Origin: Mytilus californianus
Taxonomy: Eukaryota > Mollusca > Bivalvia > Mytilida > Mytilidae
Direction of reading: 5' to 3'
Length of the DNA: 64,000 nucleotides
Assembly (NCBI RefSeq): GCF_021869535.1
Contig: NW_026262581.1
Coordinates: 73,995,955-74,059,954, forward strand
Part shown: positions 35,666-48,086 of the stretch, piece by piece
How positions within the stretch are numbered: position 1 is the first letter of the stretch
How the letters are laid out: every line of letters starts with the position of its first letter
Position numbers and translations under genes: made by a program
The notes under the pieces: generated by a model
What the model saw: only the letters and a program-made list of their open reading frames with translations
Database searches by the model: none
What the model was told of the DNA's origin: nothing

Positions 35666-36480
35666 TATATGTTAAGCAACAACAACAAAATTATCATTTT
35701 ATTTAATTAAGACATTGCAAATTGTTTTTTCTTATCAAGCATGCAATAGTTTCCCCTTTGCATTAAGCAACAACAAATCCCCATTTTATTTTAATACCTT
35801 TTTGGCATGACAAGATTTTTTGATTTTTTAAATCTTGTTGGTACTCTTCCGTGTTAAGGTAAGAACAAATAAAAGAAAAAGATACTAATGGGCCAATTAA
35901 AGACTGTTCAGTTGACAGACAGAAATATGGCTAAATACAAAAATGATAAAAAATATAAAAGATCGGGAATGAAACCGGGGAACCCTGTGTCTCGCCTGTG
36001 AGTGCATACTTTCCATGTAAAAGTATTATGCTGAATGAAAAAAGACTAAATCCATTTATAAGTATAATTCCCGGTTCATTAGATTCATTCACTGCGTTCT
36101 TCCTTAAAAAAGGGAAAATCAGGTAAAAATCGCATTTGCTATTTCATAAAGGAAACAAAGAGGACGAAATGTGGTCAAGACATATGGATCGCTCCTTTGC
36201 AATCTATGCAACAGATATCTCAAAAAGTCGACCATATAATAGTAACGATCAAAAAATTTTTGAAAAGATAACGATAACTTTCCATGAAAGTCATTGTTAA
36301 GTAAGTTCATCGTATGCAGTTACTCTCTTTCAAGGAAATTTTCATCAACTTAATATCACGCTATGGAATATCATATCAACCAAGAGATATACAATCCATA
36401 TATAGGTGGTCCTTGTATAGTGTTGCTAAATACAAAATAAATGTACTTTTCACTGTGGAAACGTTAGAATTAGATTAATC
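35666..36480 (+). repeat. LRR duplication unit whose exon has been deleted
   Basis: The upstream intron block (GTTAAGCAACAACAACAAAA then TTAAGACATTGCAAATTG) is joined directly to the block normally found after the LRR exon (TTCTTATCAAGCATGCAATA). In sister units (compare 46310-46400 with 42880-42900) several hundred bases containing the exon lie between these blocks. The minus-strand retroelement remnant typical of the unit follows at 36119-36310. Confidence 0.65.
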
Positions 36481-37010
36481 TTGTTTACTGCATTATTTCT
36501 GCATCTATTTGTTTGCACAACACCTGATATAAAAACAACTTTGACTTCATCAAAACGCTGTTGTAAATTGATGTGTAAAATAATTCAGCTAAAATTAATG
36601 TTATGGTTATAACGACAGAAGTTCTGATATAAAGCAATTAAGAAATAAAAGAATATTAAGTTTTATCTTTTTAATCTTAACTTATCTTTAAAAAAACAGG
36701 TTTGTTTTAGCTTAGTTTTATATTAAACATTTCATCTTAATCATTCAGGCTTTTTATTAAAGAGTTATAAAAGAGTTGCTCGTGCGATCATTTTTAGTAT
36801 GAATCACTTCAACTTCATACCTTAATTATATTCTGCTTACATTACAATTTCATTTGTATAAATTTGCTTATATGCAAATAAACGTAAATCAACAAAAAAA
36901 AATTATACTCCTCTTAGTGTTTAGCTTTCTATTTAATATGCAAGTCATATAAGGTATAATGTTGCACCTAGGAATATTACTTACAACTCAGATCACAAAT
37001 TCATATAAAG

Positions 37011-37082
37011 ATATTTCTGTTGAAACAGGAACACTTCTGTCGAAAATGGATTTCTGGATGGATTGTCATCCTTACAAACGTT
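37011..37082 (+). pseudogene. Decayed LRR exon
   Basis: This 72-base segment aligns fully with the LRR exons and has its upstream intron block (GTTGCACCTAGGAATATTAC). The acceptor is ATAAAG rather than TTGTAG, the fourth codon is the stop TGA, and the donor is ATATAT. All three changes would block use. The downstream intron remains typical of the array. Confidence 0.75.
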
Positions 37083-39106
37083 ATATATCCCGAATATTTA
37101 TTTTATATGTGAGATCGTTTCGGCCATTTCATTTCATACAACCTATATTTATATTCTTATCAAGCATGCACTATTTTCCCCTTCACATTAAGCAGCAAGA
37201 TATAACCATTTGTTAACGAGATTATTATTATAATATCTTATTATGGGGTTAGATTTGTATAGTCTTGTTATTACTCTTCGCTTTTCAAGTAAGAACAAAT
37301 AAAAGATAGTATGGGCCAAAGAAATATTGACAAAAAGAAATATGACTTAAAGAAAAAAAATATATATAAAAGATCTTGAATGTTTCTCCTGAACACTGTG
37401 TAATGCGTGACATTGCTACTTTCTGTGTAAAAGTGTTATATCGAATGTCAAAAGACTAAATCCAGTTATCAGTAAAATACGAAAAACTATATATTGATGG
37501 TGATTTTTGTTCGATAGTAATATGTCTACAGAACTAGGTAGGATAAGGAGTTCCTGTTTCACTAGAAGCATCCTTTACATTCTTCCTTTAAAATAAGAAA
37601 ATGTATCGCATTCTCTTATACATGCATAATCAAAGAAAAAAAGTGGACGAAATCTGGTCTAGACAAATGAATCTATCCGTTATGATCTATTAAATAGATA
37701 TCTCAAGAGAATCAACCATGTCATGATTGCTTCCATAAAACATTTGAAAATATAACATAAACTTACCACGAAGAAGCCATTGTAAAGGAGCTTCCTCACA
37801 TGCAGTTTCTCTCTACCAAGAACATTTTCATACGTTTAATCTCAAGCAATATGGATCGATCCATTGAAATATATGTAACAGATATCTCATAAAGTCGACC
37901 ATATAATAGTAACGATCAAACAGTTTTTGAAAAGATAACATTAACTTTCCATGAGAACCATTGTTAAGTAGCTTTCTCGTATCCAGTAACTCTGTATCAA
38001 GGAAATATCATCAATTTAATTGCAAGCTATGGAATATCGTATCAACAAGGAGGTATATAATCATTATATAGGCGGTCCTTGTATAGTGCTGCTAAATATA
38101 AAATAATTTTCACTGTGGAAAGATATAATTAGATTAATCTTGTTTACTGTATTATATTTTTATTGTACAATTACTTGTTCACAACACCTGATACATACAA
38201 AATTGACTTGATCAAAACGCTATTGTAAATTGATAAATCAATATGTAAAATATTTCAGCTAAAATCAATCTGATCGTTATTACACAGAAGTTCTGATATA
38301 AAGCAATTTAGAAATAAAAGATTGTTAAATTGAATCTTTTTAATCTTAACCTATCTTTGAAAAAGAGATCTGTTTTTTATATCGAACATTTCATCCCAAT
38401 CATTCAAGGTTTTTTTTAATTAATGGGTTATATAAAAGTTGGTCGTGCGCTCATTTATAGTATGAATCGCTTCCACTTTATACCTAAATTACATTCTGCT
38501 TCCATTACAATTTCATAAATTGTCTTCTGTTTGTATAAACAAAAAAAATCTAAACACATTAATCAAAAATTGCTTATTACATCGTATATCATATTACAAA
38601 GACTGATCGACCAACAATATAGGTTCTATAGAGGGTAGCACTTTTGTAGGACTGACAAATTTACAGACTTTGAAAATAGATTTATAAGTTCCTTAACGAG
38701 AGGTAATTTGATATTTCTTGATGTGAACTCTCGAGTTATTAGATTTCCATATCATTACAAACGATTCTGGAGACTTTATTGTAGGTAATATCGAAATCAT
38801 ATAACGAATTAAAATATCTTTACAACACCTTGAAATATTTTTGATTCGAACGATTTATAACTGATCCCTACTGTATTTAAAAAACTGATCTACCTTTTCG
38901 TTTCGTGTGCTTATGGCGCATGCAGCATTTGCAAATATACGTTAAGCAACAACAAAAACATCATCGTTTAAAAAAAAGAAAAAGATTGTTAATCCTTTTG
39001 GCTTTACTTCAAGTGTTTAGCTTTCTTTTTATTATGCAGTTCATATAAGATATTATGTTGCACCTATGCATATTACTTATTACTCAGTTCTCAAATTCAT
39101 TTGTAG
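37083..39106 (+). repeat. Two array intron units without LRR exons
   Basis: Blocks seen after other LRR exons recur here: 'cttatcaagcatgcactattt', 'gacaaaaagaaatatgactt', and the minus-strand retroelement remnant twice, at about 37640-37790 and 37860-37985. The second block (37850-38640) duplicates 36180-36900 and 41790-42480. No gene is present. Confidence 0.6.
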
Positions 39107-39178
39107 ATATTTCAGGGACAACATGATCACTTCTGTAGAAAATAGAATTCTGGATGGACTGTCTTCCTTAATCCTCTT
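39107..39178 (+). CDS. LRR exon 4: one leucine-rich repeat
   Basis: This 72-bp exon has an ATTTGTAG acceptor and a GTAAGTCCC donor, with the conserved split-Leu phase. The repeat starts YFRDNMI and ends LSSLILL. The concave-face residues are Y, R, D, M and then I, L. The second structural Leu is Phe, and GS of the ENGS segment is RI. With 43768 it forms a subgroup with 'gtaagtcccgaatatttatttt' after the donor, where the other intact exons have GTAAGTACCGACTATCTATT or variants of it. The frame is intact. Confidence 0.85.
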
Positions 39179-39949
39179 GTAAGTCCCGAATATTTATTTT
39201 ATCTGTGAGATCATTTCGGACATTTCATTTCTAACAACCTTTATTTATATTCTTATCAAGCATGCAATATTTTCCCCTTTACATTAAGCAGCCATTTTTT
39301 TATCGAGATTATTATTCTTATACTTTATGACGGGACAAGATTTGTATAGTCCTGTAAACTCTTCGCTTTTCCAGTAAGAACAATTAAAAGATATTATTGG
39401 CGAATCAAATATTGTGAGTTGACAGACAGAAAAATGATTTGAAGACAATAAAGATCAAAAAGATCGGGAATGATTCTCTTGAATCCTGTGTCTCGCATGT
39501 GATTGCTACTTTCAGTGTAAAAGTGTTACATCGGATGTCAGAAAACTAAATTTCGTTATAAGTAAAATACGAAAAAACTATAGGAGGATGGAGATTTTTT
39601 TCGGCAGTATTAGTTCTACAGCGCTAAGGAAAGGTAAAGAGTTCCAGTTTCATTGACGCATTTGATGCCTGGTAAAAATCGCATTCGCTCATATCATAAA
39701 TGAGAAAGTGGACGAAATATGTTCTAGACAAATAAATCTATCCGTAGTGATCTATGAAAATGATATCTCAAATAAGTCAACAATATTATGATTGCTTCCA
39801 TACAACTTTTGAAATTATAACATTTACTTCCCATAAAGACGCGTGATAACGACTCTAGTTATTGAATTAAAAATGACAGTGAAGTCTCATTGTTGTAGAT
39901 TAATGAATAATGTCCACTTTCTGACAGTTGTCTAGTGCATTCTATAAAT

Positions 39950-40335
39950 ATGATGAAACGGTATGATATTGTGTTTCTTTGTCCTATATGTTCTCCCATT
40001 TATTTGTATTGTGGTCCTGTCATGTGATGTTGTCGTTTTGGTGATATGTTTGACGTTGCCATAAAAGCGGGAGGTTTGGCATGCAACAAAACCAGGTTCA
40101 ACCCACATTTTTTCTTAAAATGTCCTGTACCAAGTCAGGAAAATGGCCATTGTTATATTATAGTTCGTTTATGTGTGTGTTACATTTTAATGTTGTGTTT
40201 TTGTTGTGTCGTTGTTTTCCTCTTATATTTGATGCGTTTCCCTCAGTTTAAGTTTGTAACCCGGATTTGTTTTTATCTCTATCGATTTATGAGTTTCGAG
40301 CAGCGGTATACTACTTTTGCCTTTAATTAGCGTTC
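39950..40335 (+). repeat. Dispersed repeat family R4
   Basis: It contains GACGTTGCCATAAAAGCGGG, AAAACCAGGTTCAACCCAC, GTTTGTAACCCGGATTTGTT and AGCAGCGGTATACTACT. The same order is found at 58680-59040 and 62285-62640. It is an interspersed non-coding repeat, and the 94-codon plus-strand open frame across it is not a gene. Confidence 0.7.
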
Positions 40336-41167
40336 TGCACTAAGAAAAGTAAACGGAAATTACTTTTTTAAATAGTTGATAAAATTTGGATTACCAAATT
40401 GCATATTTGAATTGGTAGTAAAGTACTACACCTTCATTCTATTCGGTGATTCCTAGGTTTGATATATATTTTTAAAAGACTTTATTTATCTGTTTTAATT
40501 TCAGCAGGGGGATTACTTTTTTTCACAGAAATCTCTTGATGACAATTTTTTTTTAAGATTCAAAAAGACGGGCATCAACATTTTTGAAGATATAAAATTT
40601 AGTATGCACCGGCCTATCCCTCTTATAAGTTATGTACGGTCTATAAGAAACAAGTCCAACACGTTAATCGTAGATTGCTTATTTTACTATATATCATATT
40701 ACAGAGACTTGGCAGACAATAGTATTAGTTCTATAGCAGATAGTCCTTTTATCGAACTGACAAATTTACAGATTTTGTAAGTATATCTACAGATTTCATA
40801 ACGAGAGTAAATTATATATCGCGTGATATCAATAGGATTTAATATATTTCTATATTAAATGAAAAAAGCCTGCAGAGTTTATTTTTATTATTTTTTATTG
40901 AAATTAAAAAAATGAATTGAAGAATCTTTGTCCTGGTGAAATGATTTTGAATTTGCTAACTTTAGAACTGATTCCCACGGCCTATTGTTTTCTATTCATG
41001 TGCTTCTGAAATATGAAACATTTCAAAGTATACGTCAAACAACAACAACAGATTATCATTTTGTTTGATTAAGACATTGTATTTCTATTCAATATACAGT
41101 TCATATTGGATATAATGTTTCATCTTGGTAAATTACATATTACTCAGTTCGCAAATTCTTTTTGAAG

Positions 41168-41239
41168 ATTTATCCAGAGAAACAGGATTACCTCTGTAGA
41201 AAATGGATCTTTGTATGGATTATCATCCTTAAGAGAGTT
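41168..41239 (+). CDS. LRR exon 5: one leucine-rich repeat
   Basis: This 72-bp exon has a GTAAGTACCGACTATC donor. Its acceptor is TTTTTGAAG, weaker than the TTGTAG of its sisters because of the A at position -3, so it may be spliced less efficiently. The repeat starts FIQRNRI and ends LSSLREL. The concave-face residues are F, Q, R, R and then R, E. Tyr replaces Asp in SLDGL, a change shared with the exon at 47393. The frame is intact. Confidence 0.8.
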
Positions 41240-42735
41240 GTAAGTACCGACTATCTATTTTATCTATAATATGTTTCCGCCATTTCATTTCTTACAACGT
41301 ATATTTATATTCTTATCAAGCATGCAATATTTCCCCTTTACCTTAAGCAACAGCAAATCACCATATGTTTTATCGAAATTATTCTTATAATACCTTTTGA
41401 CGTGACAAAATTTTCTAATCGTGTTGGTACTCTTTTGTATTACGTTAAAAACAATTAAAGGGTATTAATGGGCGAATTGAAGACTGTTCAGTTGGCAGAC
41501 AGAAATATGGCTAAAATACAAAAACGATAAAAAGATACAAATATCATGAATAATTCTTGGGAACCTTTTTCCCTCGCTTGTGAGTGCATACTTTCAATTT
41601 AAAAGTATTATGCTGAAAGTAAAAAGACTTAATTCTTAATTCCATTCTCAATTTTATTAATCCATTGATAAATACAGTTCCTGTTTCACTAGATTTACTC
41701 GCTGCGTTCTTCCTTCAAAATGAAAAATCGGGTAAAATTCGCATTCGCTATTTCATGAATGAGACAAAGAGGACGAAATGTGATCAAGCCATATGGATCG
41801 ATTCGTTAAAATCTATGCATCAGATATCTCCAAAAGTAAACCATATAATAGAAACGATCAACAAAATTTTGAACAGATAACGTTAACTTTCCGTGAATGA
41901 CATTGTTATGCAGCTTCCTTGTATTCTGTTACTCCATATCAAGGAAATCCTAATCAATTTCATTACAAGCTATGGAATATCTTATCAAACAGGAGATATA
42001 CAATCCATATATAGGTTGTCCTTGTATAGTGCTGATAAATACAAAATTAATGTAATTTTCACTGTGGAAACATTGAAATATGTAAAATATATAAAATCTG
42101 ATACTTGTTACGATAGAAGTTCTGAAGCAATTAAGAAATAAAAGAATGTTAATTTTTATCTTTTCAATTTTAACTTATCTTTAGAAAACAGATTTGTTTT
42201 AGCTTATTTTGATATCAAACATTTCATTACAATCATTCAGGCTTTTCTTTTAATTGTTGGGTTATAAAAGAGTTGGTCGTGCGCTAAGTTTTAGTATGAA
42301 TCGCTTCCAGATTATATATAAAGTACATTCTGCTGCCATTATAATTTCATTAATTGTCTTATGTTTGTATAAAAGAAACAATTTAAAAACATTAAACATG
42401 AATTGCTTATTATATTATATATCATATTAAAAAGACTGATCGACCAATAGTATTAGTTCTATAGAGGGTAGCACATTTGTCGGACTGACAAATATACAGA
42501 ATTTGAAAATAGATTTATAAGTTTCTTAACGAGAGGAAATTTGATATTGCTTGATGTGAACTCTCGAGTTATTAGATTTCCATATTATTACAAACGAACC
42601 TGGAGAGTTTATTGTTATCATTATCGAAATTATATAACTAAGTGTTTAGCTTTCTATTAAATTTGCAGTTCATATAAGATAAAATTTGCAAATTGGTAAA
42701 TTACTTATTACTCAGTTCGCAAATTCTTTTTGTAG

Positions 42736-42807
42736 ACATAGCCAGTCAAACAGGATCACCTCTGTAGAAAGAGGATCTCTGGATGGATTATCATCCTTAC
42801 AAAAGTT
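42736..42807 (+). CDS. LRR exon 6: one leucine-rich repeat
   Basis: This 72-bp exon has a TTTTTGTAG acceptor and a GTAAGTACC donor. The repeat starts HSQSNRI and ends LSSLQKL. The concave-face residues are H, Q, S, R and then Q, K. Ser stands where the strand Leu is expected (the second residue), which could weaken packing. Asn of the VENG segment is Arg. The frame is open. It lies 1.5 kb after exon 5 and 1.0 kb before exon 7. Confidence 0.82.
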
Positions 42808-43767
42808 GTAAGTACCGACTGTCTATTTTATCTGTAATATTTTTTCTGCCATTCATTTCTTACAGCCTATATTTATATTTTTATCAAGCATGCAATATTT
42901 TCCCCTTTGCATTAAGAAACAACAAATCACCATTTGTTTTAACTTATACCTTTTGACGTGACAAGATGTTTTAATCGAGTTGATACTCTTCCGTATTACG
43001 GAAATAACAATTAAAGGTTACTAATGGGCCTATTAAAGACTGTTCAGTTGACAGACAGAAATACGGCTAAAATACTAGAACGATAAATAGTACAAAAACG
43101 ATAAAAAGATATTAAGATCGTGAATGATTCTTACGAACCCTGTTCCCTCGCCTGTGAGTGCATACTTTCAATGTAAAAGTAATATGCTGAATGTAAAAAG
43201 AATAAATCCATTGATAAGTATAGTTCCTGTTTCACTAGATTCATCCGATGCGATTTTCCTGAAGAATCGGGTAAAATTCGCATTCGCTATTTCATAAATG
43301 TAACAAAGAGGACGAAATGTGGTCATATGGATCGATTCGTTGAGATCTATGTAACAAATGTCTCAAAAAGTCGACCATATAGTAACGTTCAACAAACTTT
43401 TGAAAAGATAACGTTAACTTTCCATGAAAGCCATTGTTATGTAGCTTCGACGTATGCAGTTACTCCCTATCACAGAAATTTTTATCAATTTAATTGCAAG
43501 CTATGGAATATCGTATCAAACAGGAGATATACAATCCATATATAGTTGGTCCTCGTATAGTGCTGATAAATACAAGATAAATGTAATTATAACTGTAGAA
43601 CCATACAATTAGATTAATCTTTTATCTACATATGCAGAGTTCATTGTTATTATTATCGAAATAATAGAACGAAGTGTTTAGCTTTCTATTAGATATGCAG
43701 TTCATATAAGATAAAATTTTGCATCTATAAATATTACTTATTACTCAGATCACAAATTCATTTGTAG

Positions 43768-43839
43768 ATATCTCGGTTATAACATGATCACTTCTATAGA
43801 AAAAGGATTTCTTGATGGACTGTCATCCTTAGACACGTT
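43768..43839 (+). CDS. LRR exon 7: one leucine-rich repeat
   Basis: This 72-bp exon has an ATTTGTAG acceptor and a GTAAGTCCC donor. The repeat starts YLGYNMI and ends LSSLDTL. The concave-face residues are Y, G, Y, M and then D, T. Its flanking introns and its Met at the N-x-I position pair it with exon 4 (39107). Other changes are Val to Ile, Asn to Lys and Ser to Phe. The frame is intact. Confidence 0.85.
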
Positions 43840-44489
43840 GTAAGTCCCGAATATTTATTTTATATGTGAGATCATTTCTGACATTTCATTTCATACAACT
43901 TTTATTTATATTCTTATCAAGCATTCAATATTTTAACCTCTACATTAGGCAGCAACAAAACAATCACCATTTTTTTATCGAGATAATTATCCTTACACCT
44001 TATGACGGGGTAAGATTTGTATAGTCTTGTTAGTACTCTTCGTTTTCCAGTTAGAACAATTAAAATATATTATATGCCAATCAAATATTGTTAGTTAATC
44101 GAAAGATATATGACTTAAAGACAAAAAAGATATAAAAGATCATGAATGATTCTCCTGAATCCTGTGTCTCGCATGTGAATTATACTATCAATTTAAAATG
44201 TTATATCAAATGTCAAAAAACTAAATCCAGTTATCAGTATAAAACGAAAACCTATATGTGGACGGTGATTTTCTTTCGGCAGTATTAGTTCTACAGAAGC
44301 TAAGGTAGGGTAAGGAGTTACAGTTTCATTAGAAGCATCCGCTGCATTCTTTCTTTAAAATAAGAAAATCTGGTAATAATCGCATTCGCTCATATCATAA
44401 ATGACAAAAGTGGACGAAATCTGTTCTAGGCAAATAAATCTATCGGTTGTGATCTATAAAACTAATTTTGTAGACATTTTCAATGTTCT

Positions 44490-44715
44490 CATAGTTATGT
44501 AAAAGAGGGACGAAAGATACCAGAGGGACAGTCAAACTCATAGATCGAAAACAAACTGACAACGTCATGGCCAAAAATAAAAAGACAAACAGACAAATAA
44601 TAGTACAGATGACACAACATAGAAAACTAAAGACTAAGCAAAACGAACCCCACCAAAAACTGGGGGTGATCTCAGGTGCTCCATATGTAAAATGTTCTGA
44701 CAATGGCATAATATT
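44490..44715 (-). repeat. Dispersed repeat family R5
   Basis: It begins AGAGGGACGAAAGATACCAG, contains AGACAAATAATAGTACAGAT and ends with CCCCACCAAAAACTGGGGGT followed by a GGTGCTCC motif. It is repeated almost identically at 56928-57135. The 93-codon minus-strand open frame here and its counterpart at 57042-57293 come from this repeat. It is non-coding and abundant in mussels. Confidence 0.75.
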
Positions 44716-45242
44716 AGGCAATTAAATAAAAAAAAATTGTAATATTAAATATTTTCTATCAAATGAAAAAACAGCTTGTATTTAGACTATTTTTATACCA
44801 AACATTCTAAGAATTTAAGCTTTTTATCAGGTTATGAAACCGTTGGTCGTGCGCACATTTTTAGTATAAAACCTTTCACTTCATAAATTTATTACATTAT
44901 CCTTCCCTTACGATTTCAATAATTGTATTCGCTTTGTATAAAAGACGCAAGTCAAAGAGTTAGTCGTAGATTGCTTATTTTATTATACATTATATTACGG
45001 AGACTTAGCAACCAATAATATTACTTCTAAAGATTATAGCATTTTTATCACTAAAATGATAACAAGGCTGAGCCATGAGAAAAGAAACCACACCTTAATG
45101 CAATTATCTTCTTGGCAACATATTTTGAACATATCAGCAGCTATATCCAATCGGGTTTGAAACTTTAATTCACAACATCATACGACACTTCCTGAAGTAT
45201 TCTCTAAGTATGTCAGTTGGTAAAATTTACAACGTACTAGGA

Positions 45243-45246
<4 letters not shown>

Positions 45247-45299
<53 letters not shown>
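45247..45299. repeat. (TC)n microsatellite
   Basis: An uninterrupted TC dinucleotide run of about 26 units. It is expected to be length-polymorphic. Confidence 0.95.
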
Positions 45300-45301
<2 letters not shown>

Positions 45302-45594
45302 TATAGCTAAATATAAATGAAAACTGTGTAACACATAACTTGTCAACCAAGGCGAAGCTGAGCTATGAGATAGAGTTAGTTGTCTCCCTCGTATTAATCA
45401 ATAAAATTCTGCCATTCTAACGTGAAGTATAATAAACAGCAAATATCAAACTTGAAGTGTGAATTTCTGTACTGTACAGCTAGATACCGCCACGTCCGGT
45501 CTATGCATTTGTTTGATGTTTTTCTTTGTATCGATCTGATGAGTTAAGCTTTTTCAATTGATTTTGATCAATATTTCTTATGTTGTGCTGTTAC

Positions 45595-45950
45595 ACAACT
45601 GTCCCGGGCTAGGGGGATGGTTGAGCGCTCACAAACATGTTTAACCCCGCCACATTCTTTATGTGCCTTTACAAAGTCAGGAGCCTGAAGTTCAGTGGTT
45701 GTCGTTTGTTCATGTCTGTCATATTTGTTTTTCGTAAATTGTTTTGTTATGATTTAGGCTATTAGTTTTCTCAATTGAGTTGTTTCATACTTATTTTTTA
45801 TGTCGGGGCCTTTTATAGCCGACTATACGTTATGGGTTTTTCTCATTGTCGAAGGCCGCACGGTTGCCTATGCTTGCTTACATCCACTTTATTTAAACTT
45901 TGGTGGATAGTTGTCTCATTGGCAATCATACCACATCTCCTTATTTTTAG
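45595..45950 (+). repeat. Dispersed repeat family R3, long copy
   Basis: It contains CCCGGGCTAGGGGGATGGTT, TTTAACCCCGCCACATTC, CAGTGGTTGTCGTTTGTTCA, CTCATTGTCGAAGGCCGCAC and the end GGCAATCATACCACATCTCC. Partial copies are at 26935-27415. Its left part is shared with family R1. The overlapping open frames on both strands are not genes. Confidence 0.7.
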
Positions 45951-46413
45951 ATTGTTTCAATATATAACAGTAGAAGAAAACATTTAATAATTTCGTGGGT
46001 CTGTAGTTTATTTGTTGACAAACTGTTCTTGGCATTGATAGACTTTTTATAAGCGGGTGATTTTTTTTTTCACAAAAGAATGTTTTCTTGATTTTATTGT
46101 GTAAATATAACATGTAGAATGATACAGAAAATATACTAACATATTTGTATCGACTAAGATCAAAAGAGCTTCATTGGTCAGAATGGTTATGTGAGATAGA
46201 TTAAATAATTTCGATTTCGCTAGCGTTAGAACTGATTCCCACTGTACCTAACTAACTGACCTATTGTTTTTAATACATGTGCTTCTTAAACATGCAACAT
46301 TTCCAAGTAAACGTTAAGCAACAACAACAAAAATTATCATTGTTTCTTATTAAGACATTTTAAATTGCTTTTAGTTCAAGATATTTCCTTTCTATTCAAT
46401 ATACAGTTCATAT

Positions 46414-47324
46414 CAGGCATGGGGCGAATTACATTGCAATGTAATGCATTATATTACAATTACTTTGACCAAACCATGCATTATATTACAATTACAATTA
46501 CATGCATTTATCAAAGTAATGCATTATATTACAATTACTTTTGCAAAGTAATGCCTTGAATTACACATTACATTTGAAAATTTTATTAGTGAATAGAAAA
46601 ATTAAACATTTTGAAAAACAACTAGAAGTCACAAAAGATTCTAGCATATGCAGTAACTGTTCCATGAATTGAATATAAGTATACATGTAAAAAGTCTATT
46701 TAATTTGACTTTTACAATTTTTAATTATTTTAACTTAATGTTGACTTTACTTTTATAAATATATTTTTTGTTGTTTTTTTTTTAATTTTAAACGAAATAT
46801 TTAATTACTGTGAATTACTTCCCTAATTATAAAATAAACATAGACCTTAATTAATGAACAATTGTCTAAATGGTGAAAATATTGATTGTTAAACAAACTA
46901 ATTAGTGTTTTATTACAAAGTTTAATTATCTTTTATTTCAGCAAAACAAAGATATTCTTTGATCTTATGACAATAATACAGCTATGCTTTTCAAATATCA
47001 ATCTTTGTATGCAGGAAAATGTATGAAATAAGATGAAATAAAGAAATATTCTAATGATTAACATATTCTTAGTTAATCAAGAAATCTTAAATTTGGTTTA
47101 GTTAAAACTCCAACAATATGTTATAGATGTAGTATGTGAAAAAAGTAATGACATGTAATGCCATGTAATGCATGAAATTACACAACTTTTTGCTAAAGTA
47201 ATGCATTATATTACAATTACATGTAATGCACAAATTGCTGCATTACACATTACATGCAATTACTTGGAAAAATGTAATGCATTACCATGCATTACAATTA
47301 CAAATTTGCATTACCCCATGCCTG
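46414..47324. mobile_element. 911-bp hAT-type MITE with 8-bp target duplication
   Basis: The ends CAGGCATGGGG and CCCCATGCCTG are terminal inverted repeats. They are flanked by perfect 8-bp direct repeats GTTCATAT (46406-46413 and 47325-47332). Sister introns carry the empty site as one GTTCATAT within 'caatatacagttcatattagatataatg' (near 51740-51770), which proves the insertion boundaries. Subterminal regions consist of repeated TAATGCATTATATTACAATT and variants. The middle is AT-rich without a transposase. An 8-bp duplication with CAGG termini indicates the hAT superfamily. Confidence 0.9.
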
Positions 47325-47392
47325 GTTCATATTAGATATAATGTTGCACCTAGGTAAATTACTTATTACTCAGTTCGCAAACTCTTTTGTAG

Positions 47393-47464
47393 TTATCTCA
47401 CGGCAAACCAGATCACTTCTGTAGAAAATGGATCTCTGTATGGATTATCATCCTTGAAAAAGTT
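47393..47464 (+). CDS. LRR exon 8: one leucine-rich repeat
   Basis: This 72-bp exon has a CTTTTGTAG acceptor and a GTAAGTACC donor. It starts with T instead of A, so the split codon becomes TT|T (Phe) rather than Leu. The repeat starts YLTANQI and ends LSSLKKL. The concave-face residues are Y, T, A, Q and then K, K. Tyr replaces Asp in SLDGL. The hAT MITE ends 60 bp upstream (after its target duplication), so the branch point must lie in the short remaining intron segment or in the element. Confidence 0.83.
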
Positions 47465-48086
47465 GTAAGTACCAACTATCTATTTTATCTATAATATTTT
47501 CTTGGCCAATGATTCTTGGAAACCCTGTGTCTCACCTATGAGTGCATACTTTCAGTGTAAAAATATTATGCTGAATAAGTATAGTCCCTGTTCACTAGAT
47601 TCACTCGCTGCGTTCTTCCTTAAAAAAGGGAAAATCGGGTAATAATCGCATTCGCTCATTTCATTAATGAGACAAAAAGGGTGAAATGTGGTCAAACCAT
47701 ATGAATTGATCCGTTGTAACCTATGTAACAGATATCTCAAAAAGTCGACATATCATAATAACGATCATAAAACTTTAGAAAAAATAACGTTAACTTTCAA
47801 TGAAAGCCATTGTTAAGTAGCTTCCTCGTATGCATTTACTCTCTACCAAGGAAATTCTCATGTGTTTTATCGCAAGCTATTAAACATCGTTTCTACCAGG
47901 CGATATACAATCTATATATAGGTCCTGCTAGAATGCTGATAAATACAAATGAAAAGTTCACATTATTTGTTTTATCAAAATTTTAAACCATATTGACTAA
48001 CTTTTTATTCAATATACAGTTCATCTTAAGATATAATGTTGCACCTAGGTAAATGACTTATTACTCAGCTGCATATTCTTTTATAG

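Noticed and set aside
40046-40330. 94-codon plus-strand open frame
   Set aside because: It lies entirely within dispersed repeat R4, whose other copies are not open.
44440-44721. 93-codon minus-strand open frame and its counterpart at 57042-57293
   Set aside because: Both arise from repeat R5, and similarity is explained by repeat identity rather than protein conservation.
45530-45580. CTGATGAG-like hammerhead core at about 45536
   Set aside because: No GAAA segment, stem II complement or cleavage triplet follows in position.
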